NCBI GenBank assembly: GCA_031275145.1
Contig: JAISPE010000045.1
Location: 1 to 12,237, forward strand
Source of the DNA: Prevotellaceae bacterium
Lineage (GTDB): Bacteria > Bacteroidota > Bacteroidia > Bacteroidales > UBA932
DNA: 12,237 nucleotides
Direction of reading: 5' to 3'
Shown here: in pieces, positions 7,163-12,237 of the stretch
How positions within the stretch are numbered: the stretch's first letter is position 1
Layout of the letters: each line of letters opens with the position of its first letter
The notes under the pieces: generated by a model
Databases searched by the model: none
Told to the model about the DNA's origin: nothing
Seen by the model: only the letters and a program-made list of their open reading frames with translations
Program-made: the position numbers and the translations under genes

Positions 7163-7790
7163 TATAATCGAAGAGATAACTGTAACCGAGTGAACACAAA
7201 AGCATTCCGGCATTCCGGCGTTTCAGTTCTCCGGCGATGATTCCGGACATGATTTCGATGTTCCGTTCATCCAGATGGCTGAAAGGCTCATCCAGCAGGA
7301 TGAAATCGAAAGGCTGGCAAAGCGCTCTGATTATTGCAATTCGCTGCTGTTGTCCAAAGGACAGGCGTCCCGTTTTCTCATGTTTTTTATCCTGTAATCC
7401 CGACTGTTCGATCAGGCTGTCGATTTCGTCCTGCGACCTGTATTCCGTGATTTTATTTTTCAGCTGTATATTTTCCAGAGCCGTAAGCTCCGAAAAAAGA
7501 CGCAGTCCCTGAAAGACGCAGCTGATATTTTTTTTGCGGATATTTTGCCAGTCCGTTTTTTTCAGCGTCCCGATTTCCCTGTCGTCGAAACAGATGTTTC
7601 CCGTATAGTCGGTGCGTTCGCCGAAGATAAAACTGAAAAGAGAAGACTTTCCCCGACCGGAAGAGGCTGAGATCAAATAATTTTCACCTTTCCTGAAACA
7701 TATTCTGTTAAACCAGATTCCGCCGGATACGCCCGTTTCGGTATCCGGCAGGAAAAATGGCTTTAGACTGTTTATTTTCAATTCGTCCAT
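7143..7790 (-). CDS. Solitary ABC-type ATPase with degenerate Walker A and H-loop
   Basis: This 215-residue single-domain ATP-binding cassette protein resembles the LolD/FtsE/MacB class in size and motifs. Walker A is ASSGRGKSS (42-50), with Ala in place of the usual first Gly but GKS intact. The Q-loop glutamine is Gln94 (CVFQG), the signature is LSFGQQQR (143-150), Walker B is ILLDEP with Glu168, and the D-loop is SHLD (171-174). Where the H-loop His normally follows the sixth strand (LLVTHD), the protein reads LLCSLGY, so His is replaced by Leu201, and the C-terminus is short. ATP binding is likely; hydrolysis may be altered. No permease gene is adjacent. It overlaps the upstream lipoprotein gene by 13 bp and the downstream PLD gene by 20 bp, so all three are coupled. 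It may work with a permease encoded elsewhere or as a non-transport regulator. Confidence 0.88.
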   Translation of the reverse strand: MDELKINSLKPFFLPDTETGVSGGIWFNRICFRKGENYLISASSGRGKSSLFSFIFGERTDYTGNICFDDREIGTLKKTDWQNIRKKNISCVFQGLRLFSELTALENIQLKNKITEYRSQDEIDSLIEQSGLQDKKHEKTGRLSFGQQQRIAIIRALCQPFDFILLDEPFSHLDERNIEIMSGIIAGELKRRNAGMLLCSLGYSYLFDYNEKYKI

Positions 7791-9373
7791 GCAGAGGAAG
7801 AAACCAGCTTGTCGATATTTGTCAATATCTGTTTCAGCGAGTTAACATTTTTATTTTTCAATTGCAGGCTGAATTCCATACTGTAGTCCGTACTGGATGA
7901 AAAATACATGGATTCGTATATGTCCATGACAGAAGTGAACGTTCCGTATCGGGATCCCATGAAGTTTTGCGCTAACATCTTGAGATTGTCGGGATAAGTT
8001 TCATAATCCAGATTGATGTAAAACAGCATCCTGTCGGTCATCAGTTTGCCAACCGGATTATCGGCAAAAGTTTTCTCTTTCTGTTTACCGGTAAAGACAT
8101 TTGTCGCATTCAAATCGTTGGAAACAAACACCCTGTTATTTTTGTATGCAAAATATACGGGAATGAGCGTTTTGCTCGTCACTGTCGAGTAATAGCCGTC
8201 CTGTTTGCGGTATAAATCCTGAGGAATCAGCTTTAAGATGCTGTTAAACCCATCCTCTCCGTTCACAGTAAAACTTGCGCTTGCCAGCGGATATGAAAAC
8301 ATGCCCTGATTGAATCCGTGGAGACTTACAAGCAGATCGCCGGCCAAAGCGTCAATAACCGATTTCAGCTCGGGGGAATCTAAAAATTCGGACATTTCAT
8401 CGATTCTCTCTTCCGATCCAAGAGCATGCTCATACTGTTTCAACAGTATTGTCTCGATATTTTGCCGGATCAGTTTGAAGTATTCCTGAACATTAATAGA
8501 CAGGTTGAAAGCAAGGTATGACCGTTCGGGCATATCCTTTATGATTTCGGTGTTAAGACTGTTTTTTAAGACGGGGAACTTCTCTTTCAGCTTCCTGATT
8601 TCTTCGGAAGGATAAGGTACAGACTTTCCCGTAATTTTCCCGTCTTCGAAATTGAGGTAGGAATGCAGTGAAAGCTGCGCAAAGTCTTTCATGTTTGCAA
8701 ACAGGTCGGAATTGAGGCCGCTCGCGATAGGACTGTGCATAAACAGCAGACTTTCATACATATTTATCATGCCGCCGTACTGTATCCACATTCTTATATC
8801 GGCGCCGGTTTTAGTAAACTCGTGAAAATCGTCGCTTACAGCCAGCAATCCGTCTGTTTTCGGATTGAAGTGTTCGGCAATTTTCTCGACTGTCGAAGCC
8901 CCCAAAAGCATTGCGTAACTGTCGTTCCATGCTATAGTGGGATTACCGTCTCCCGTCAAAATATAGCTGAATGCTGCTTCGTGCAAAGGCTCGGGAGCTT
9001 CTGCCTTTTTCAGCCACTTCTCGAACGCCGCCCTGTCCGCTACGGGAACGATTACTGCATACTCAGGCAGTTTCGATATGTAAAACAGTATTTTTCCGGC
9101 GCTTACTCCGGCTTCTTTCGACCCTTTAAAAAGGTTTTCAATAAAAGTCGACCCGTCGGGGGACATAAGCATCAGGAAACTTAAAAATTTGTAGTTATCA
9201 GGGTTATTTAGCCCCGATTTCGTAAATATTTCATTACCGCTGATCTCTAAAACCATACTTGCGTCGGCAGGAATTAGCGATAGCTGATCCGGGGTAGAAA
9301 CATTTAACTCACACGATGTAACGGATATACATCCCAAAATCAACAATAAAAAGATTAACCTAATAAATTTCAT
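7778..9373 (-). CDS. Lipoprotein of the DUF4836 type
   Basis: This 531-residue protein has a lipoprotein signal with lipobox-like VTSC and acylated Cys21. The following region, QLSLIPADASMVLEISGNEIFTKSGLNN (30-57), matches the opening I know from DUF4836 family lipoproteins of Bacteroidota, whose function is unknown. The rest is mixed alpha/beta without catalytic motifs, with a hint of two related halves: an early 'IPADASMVLEIS' and a later 'IKDMPERSYLAFNLSIN' (about 290-306). The predicted place is the periplasmic face of the inner membrane or the outer membrane. It is the first gene of the operon, and its stop overlaps the ABC start by 13 bp. The start at 9373 is fixed by the signal peptide. 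DUF4836 is assigned from memory of the family's N-terminal pattern and needs a profile search. Confidence 0.75.
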   Translation of the reverse strand: MKFIRLIFLLLILGCISVTSCELNVSTPDQLSLIPADASMVLEISGNEIFTKSGLNNPDNYKFLSFLMLMSPDGSTFIENLFKGSKEAGVSAGKILFYISKLPEYAVIVPVADRAAFEKWLKKAEAPEPLHEAAFSYILTGDGNPTIAWNDSYAMLLGASTVEKIAEHFNPKTDGLLAVSDDFHEFTKTGADIRMWIQYGGMINMYESLLFMHSPIASGLNSDLFANMKDFAQLSLHSYLNFEDGKITGKSVPYPSEEIRKLKEKFPVLKNSLNTEIIKDMPERSYLAFNLSINVQEYFKLIRQNIETILLKQYEHALGSEERIDEMSEFLDSPELKSVIDALAGDLLVSLHGFNQGMFSYPLASASFTVNGEDGFNSILKLIPQDLYRKQDGYYSTVTSKTLIPVYFAYKNNRVFVSNDLNATNVFTGKQKEKTFADNPVGKLMTDRMLFYINLDYETYPDNLKMLAQNFMGSRYGTFTSVMDIYESMYFSSSTDYSMEFSLQLKNKNVNSLKQILTNIDKLVSSSAWTN

Positions 9374-9472
9374 ATTAAATACATTTTAAATTAATAATAT
9401 AAGAACATTCTGTTTATATTTTTCAGATTTGCACTGTGTCTTTACATTCAGCGCTGTCTGATAAATTTTTTA

Positions 9473-9502
9473 CAAAAGTACATGATTTTTTTGAATTTCC
9501 AA
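9473..9502 (-). promoter_or_regulatory. Promoter of the lipoprotein/ABC/PLD operon
   Basis: On the minus strand, TTGG (9502-9499) and TACTTTTG (9480-9473) leave a 19-bp spacer between TTG and TA, fitting the Bacteroides -33/-7 consensus. The predicted start near 9466 gives a 5' leader of about 90 nt, A/T-rich close to the ATG. A 10-bp direct repeat AAGTACATGA (9476-9485 and 9501-9510) overlaps both boxes at 25-bp spacing and could be an operator. Confidence 0.65.
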
Positions 9503-9588
9503 GTACATGAAACAGAAAAGTTTTTTATCGGAGGGAATGACACCTGTTTCCCGAAAGCGCCCTTAGTGGCAGGGATTATCATACAGTT

Positions 9589-9705
9589 ACCCTTATTTCC
9601 TTACTGTAAACAGTTGAAAAATACCGCAAAATAACGGTTATCCTGCAACAGAATAAGGGAATAAGGGTCCCCATGCCGTAAGCTTTAGCTTACGGCATGG
9701 GGACC
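9589..9705. repeat. Nested inverted repeats with a perfect 19-bp stem
   Basis: Left to right, acccttatttcctta (9589-9603) is inverted at 9654-9668 with 14 of 15 matches. Abutting it is a perfect 19-bp inverted repeat, 9666-9684 against 9687-9705, with only TT between the arms. Neither neighbour runs toward this structure from close by: the operon to the left reads away from it and the adhesin genes to the right also read away. It is therefore not an obvious terminator. The rest of 9374-9588 holds only the operon promoter and leader. Confidence 0.85.
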
Positions 9706-9720
9706 TGCGGGAATGTTGGA

Positions 9721-9858
9721 TGTACGACAAAATTCCCCCTTTTTTAACAAAATTCGCAAAATTAACAGACTTTGTAAATTATGAAAATTGACTTCGGCGA
9801 ACTAAAGTTTGGCTACGCCGATTTAAAAATTCTGTCAAACAAAAATTCTGTCAAAACA
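9721..9858. repeat. Dispersed intergenic element, copy 2
   Basis: 9788-9834 matches copy 1 (5672-5718) at 45 of 47 positions. The segment aattaacagactttgtaaatt to its left is the reverse complement, with one change, of the matching segment in copy 1. AACAAAATTCGCAAAAT further left resembles the reverse complement of the right end of copy 1. TGTACGACAAAATTCCC (9721-9737) is shared with 2094-2110, and AAAATTCTGTCAAA follows twice on the right. Confidence 0.7.
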
Positions 9859-9936
9859 TTTTTTAACACAAATTATACCGGAAGGCATAAAATTTGTACT
9901 AAAAAGCATTTTTTAACTTAGGTTAAAAAAACAGTT

Positions 9937-9944
9937 TATATTTG
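9937..9944 (+). promoter_or_regulatory. Candidate -7 element upstream of the adhesin genes (TATATTTG)
   Basis: TATATTTG matches TAnnTTTG and is followed by GCGCC, as after the tRNA promoter; the two regions share ACAGTTTA-n-n-TTTGCGCC. No TTG lies 19-21 bp upstream. It would drive a transcript of more than 300 nt before the adhesin start, covering the small ORF at 10024. Confidence 0.45.
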
Positions 9945-10023
9945 CGCCGGAATTTATTAGTGTAATTTGAAGCCGAATAGAATCCAAAAAGTGAGTTAAA
10001 GAATTTGTTATTAAGGTTTTAGA

Positions 10024-10263
10024 ATGTTAAAAAAAAGGAACATACAGGAAATCAGAAACACTCAACTTGAGTGTCAAAACAGCAAAAAAAGGAAACAGTA
10101 CATCCTTTGCTGCGAAAAAAGATACGGTGCACATATAAAAAAATGCTTTCCGATGGCACAAACAATGTCTGCTGTCTGCCTGCTGTGCTACGGGTTTATT
10201 AACGGTTTTAACGGGATTTTGTTTGACAGGCTTGATAATTTAGTCAATATTAGTAATTTATAA
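10024..10263 (+). CDS. Doubtful small ORF, 79 residues, no known family
   Basis: A basic N-terminal half (MLKKRNIQEI..., KKRKQ) is followed by a short hydrophobic stretch (SAVCLLCYGFINGF, about 48-61). No family is recognised. It lies 80 bp after a TAnnTTTG box and ends 24 bp before the adhesin start, so it could be a small membrane protein. It may equally be leader DNA, because a perfect 8-bp-arm palindrome (acactcaa-c-ttgagtgt, 10058-10074) lies inside it. Its codons show no clear preference. I list it only as a candidate. Confidence 0.25.
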   Translation: MLKKRNIQEIRNTQLECQNSKKRKQYILCCEKRYGAHIKKCFPMAQTMSAVCLLCYGFINGFNGILFDRLDNLVNISNL

Positions 10264-10287
10264 AAATAAAAGTATAAAAATAAAAGT

Positions 10288-11040
10288 ATGTATATAATTG
10301 TGAAAAAATTATTCGCATTTGAGAAAAACAAGCTCTGTGGCTGTAGAGTTGCGGTTTTGTGTATTTTGTTAAATATGAGTTATATAGCCTCAGGACAGGA
10401 CTGTTCAATTTTGGTGGACGGTGGAGAAATAAGTGGCGACCAAACTGTATGCTATGGAAGTAAAGCCGCCCTGACTTCAAAATCCGCTCCAACTTTTAAT
10501 TCCTACGACGATTCATACAGTTGGACATATAAATGGCAATGTAGCGAAAATAACGGCGAGTTATGGGAATCTTACGATGGTAATGTTTCCCCGCCTCTTT
10601 TTATCACCAATAAATCATTCATAAAAACGACACAAATACGTCGCCGGGTAACAGACAACAAAGGGTGTATTAAGTATAGCAACATTATAACCATAACAGT
10701 AAATCCGAGACCGAAGATGAACGACATTCCGGAAAGTGCAACGCAGACGGTATCCAGCGGCGGTAAGGTAAACGGTGTAGTATTCGACACACTTGTCGCC
10801 GGAGTAAGGTACGAATGGGAAGCAAGCGGCGATTGGAATAAGATTTCGTTTGGAGCGGCAAGCGGCGTCGGGAACTTCGCCGGCTTCACTGCAAAAGAAA
10901 ACAAATCAGATGCGAGTTATGTCGCGACTGTTAGGGTGAGACCGAAAACAGGAAACTGCTACGGTACGGCAAAAAAATTTACCGTAACGGTAAATCCGAA
11001 GACGAAGATAAACGATATTCAGGAGAATCGGGAACGGTAA
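10288..11040 (+). CDS. Surface protein with Ig/PKD-like domains, probably a truncated paralog of the next gene
   Basis: 250 residues. A long signal peptide ends YIASGQ (about residue 37). An Ig-like domain (about 38-138) has the Bacteroidota adhesin pattern 'GGEISGDQTVCYGS...YKWQC...TTQIRRRV...SNIITITVNP'. One PKD-like domain (about 139-235) ends FTVTVNP. The protein stops at NPKTKINDIQENRER, just where a second PKD-like repeat should begin. The next bases in another frame give GESGTVNVSNFD, which resembles the SSGGKVNGVVFD start of such a repeat, and then decay. This suggests frameshift and loss of the 3' part. No type IX sorting domain or anchor is present. The start may be the GTG at 10300, which would give MKKLF, matching MRKLF of the paralog. 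A 14-bp tandem repeat (10262-10289) forms the A-rich leader and overlaps the ATG. Confidence 0.75.
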   Translation: MYIIVKKLFAFEKNKLCGCRVAVLCILLNMSYIASGQDCSILVDGGEISGDQTVCYGSKAALTSKSAPTFNSYDDSYSWTYKWQCSENNGELWESYDGNVSPPLFITNKSFIKTTQIRRRVTDNKGCIKYSNIITITVNPRPKMNDIPESATQTVSSGGKVNGVVFDTLVAGVRYEWEASGDWNKISFGAASGVGNFAGFTAKENKSDASYVATVRVRPKTGNCYGTAKKFTVTVNPKTKINDIQENRER

Positions 11041-11122
11041 ACGTTAGTAATTTCGACTGTTTCAATATAATACAAACAAAAAATATAATAAACAAACATA
11101 TTAAAAATAAAAAAAATCGATT

Positions 11123-12237
11123 ATGAGAAAATTATTCTTATTATTATTATTATTCTTATTTCGGGAAAATCGGCTTTATGGCTGTAGAAATTGCATGGCA
11201 AAAATTGTGGCTTTGTGCATTTTAGTGGCAGGGAATTATATAGCCTCAGGACAGTGTTCAATTTTGGTGAACGGAGGAGAAATAAGCGGCGACCAAACTG
11301 TATGCTATGGAAGCAAAATTGCCCTGATTTCAAAATCCCCTCCAACTTTTAATTCCTACGACGATTCATACAGTTGGACATATAAATGGCAATGTCGCGA
11401 AAATAACAGCGAGTTATGGGAATCTTACGATGGGAATGTTTCCCCACCCATTCTTATTACCAGTAGATCATTCATGAAAACGACACAAATACGTCGCCAA
11501 GTGACAGACAACAAGGGGTGTGTCCTGTATAGCAATGTTATAACCATAACGGTAAATCCTGTTCCGACCGTAAACACAATTGACAATATAACAGTATGCA
11601 GCAACGGTCCGGTAAACGCGATATTATTCGGCACAACAGTAAGTTCGCCCGAAGTGTTATACTCATGGGAAGCAGACGGCAACTGGTCAGTCGTCGGTTT
11701 ACCGTCAAAAACCGGTACGGGCAACATTGAGGCTTTTACAGCGAAGTCCAATACCGGCACAACTGCTGTATCGACAACAATCACAGTAACTCCGAAAATC
11801 GAAGACTGTTCCGGTCCATCAAAGAAATTTACAATAACGGTAAATCCTGTTCCAACAGTAAACGCAATTGACGACGTTACAGCATGCAGCGGCGGTCCGG
11901 TAAACGCGATAACATTCGGCACAACGATAAATTCGCCCGAAGTGTTATACTCATGGGAAGCGGACGACAACTGGTCAGTCGTCGGTTTACCGTCAAAAAC
12001 CGGTACTGGCGACATTGTGGCTTTTACAGCAAACTCCAATATCGGCACAGCTGCGGTATCGACAGAAATCACAGTAACTCCGAAAATCGAAGACTGTTCC
12101 GGTCCATCAAAGAAATTTACAATAACGGTAAATCCTGTTCCGACAGTAAACGCAATTGACAACGTTACAGCATGCAGCAACGGCTCGGTAAACGCAGTAT
12201 CATTCGGTACAACGATAAATTCGCCCGAAGTTTTATA
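11123..12237 (+). CDS. Large repeat adhesin with Ig-like domain and 96-residue PKD-like repeats (3' end outside window)
   Basis: The frame stays open from the ATG at 11123 to the last base (371 codons plus 2 nt). The signal peptide begins MRKLFLLLLLFLF and ends YIASGQ (about residue 44), with an alternative start at Met25 (11195). An Ig-like domain (45-144) is nearly the same as in the upstream paralog, including an exact 54-bp DNA match (10489-10542 and 11342-11395). From residue 145 come PKD-like repeats of exactly 96 residues (NPVPTVNxIDxVTxCS ... KIEDCSGPSKKFTITV), two complete and a third cut by the window end. Two Cys per repeat may form disulfides. Proteins built like this in Bacteroidota are cell-surface or gliding-type adhesins often exported by the type IX system, but the C-terminal sorting domain would lie beyond the window. 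No promoter is seen in the 82-bp gap, so it probably shares the upstream transcript. Confidence 0.9.
   Translation, partial: MRKLFLLLLLFLFRENRLYGCRNCMAKIVALCILVAGNYIASGQCSILVNGGEISGDQTVCYGSKIALISKSPPTFNSYDDSYSWTYKWQCRENNSELWESYDGNVSPPILITSRSFMKTTQIRRQVTDNKGCVLYSNVITITVNPVPTVNTIDNITVCSNGPVNAILFGTTVSSPEVLYSWEADGNWSVVGLPSKTGTGNIEAFTAKSNTGTTAVSTTITVTPKIEDCSGPSKKFTITVNPVPTVNAIDDVTACSGGPVNAITFGTTINSPEVLYSWEADDNWSVVGLPSKTGTGDIVAFTANSNIGTAAVSTEITVTPKIEDCSGPSKKFTITVNPVPTVNAIDNVTACSNGSVNAVSFGTTINSPEVL
11555..12237 (+). repeat. 288-bp in-frame tandem DNA repeat inside the adhesin gene
   Basis: Unit starts fall at 11555, 11843 and 12131, exactly 288 bp apart, with the third unit cut by the window edge. 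The units are nearly identical at DNA level, including silent positions, pointing to recent duplication or homogenisation. Confidence 0.95.

Noticed and set aside
9564..9583. Similarity of TAGTGGCAGGGA to the adhesin signal-peptide region at 11223-11234
   Set aside because: Only 12 bp match and flanks do not align; chance or very weak evidence for an adhesin relic.
9666..9705. 19-bp hairpin as a transcription terminator
   Set aside because: No gene ends nearby in either direction and there is no T-run after the stem.
11425..12180. 251-residue minus-strand ORF with repeated sequence
   Set aside because: It is the antisense shadow of the 288-bp repeats in the plus-strand adhesin gene, which is open to the window end.

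Overview
The window comes from the phylum Bacteroidota, most likely the order Bacteroidales. Three things point there. Promoter candidates have the Bacteroides TAnnTTTG -7 form, two of them with a TTG -33 element 19 bp upstream. Translation leaders are A-rich with no clear Shine-Dalgarno. The gene content is typical of the group: a GH78 alpha-L-rhamnosidase, a DUF4836-type lipoprotein, and adhesins with Ig/PKD-like repeats. The species cannot be named from this sequence.

Layout. Positions 1-81 (+) are the last codons of a gene entering from the left, probably an RND efflux permease. A 530-bp gap with a striking 21-bp tandem array follows. On the minus strand come a secreted alpha/beta hydrolase (614-2002), a repeat-built spacer (2003-2249) and a secreted GH78 rhamnosidase with a discoidin-like insert (2250-5429). 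The next gap (5430-5815) has a second 21-bp array, a dispersed element and the promoter of a plus-strand tRNA-Ser(UGA) (5816-5900). The tRNA faces the end of a minus-strand three-gene operon with overlapping genes: lipoprotein (9373-7778), solitary ABC ATPase (7790-7143) and exported phospholipase D/cardiolipin synthase-like protein (7162-5921). A recognisable promoter lies at 9473-9502.

A 650-bp gap (9374-10023) holds nested inverted repeats and another copy of the dispersed element. On the plus strand there follow a doubtful small ORF and two tandem paralogous surface-protein genes. The first (10288-11040) looks truncated. The second starts at 11123 and is still open at the window edge, carrying 96-residue PKD-like repeats in perfect 288-bp register.

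Functional reading. The hydrolase and rhamnosidase fit degradation of rhamnose-containing glycans, although no SusC/SusD pair is visible. The lipoprotein/ATPase/PLD operon looks like an envelope or lipid-related module with an unusual ATPase, whose H-loop His and first Walker A Gly are replaced. The least explained signal is the intergenic DNA. Two unrelated 21-bp arrays share period, internal dyads and a similar minus-strand S-P heptad. A composite dispersed element recurs with an inner piece inverted, and two long inverted-repeat structures lie outside any gene.
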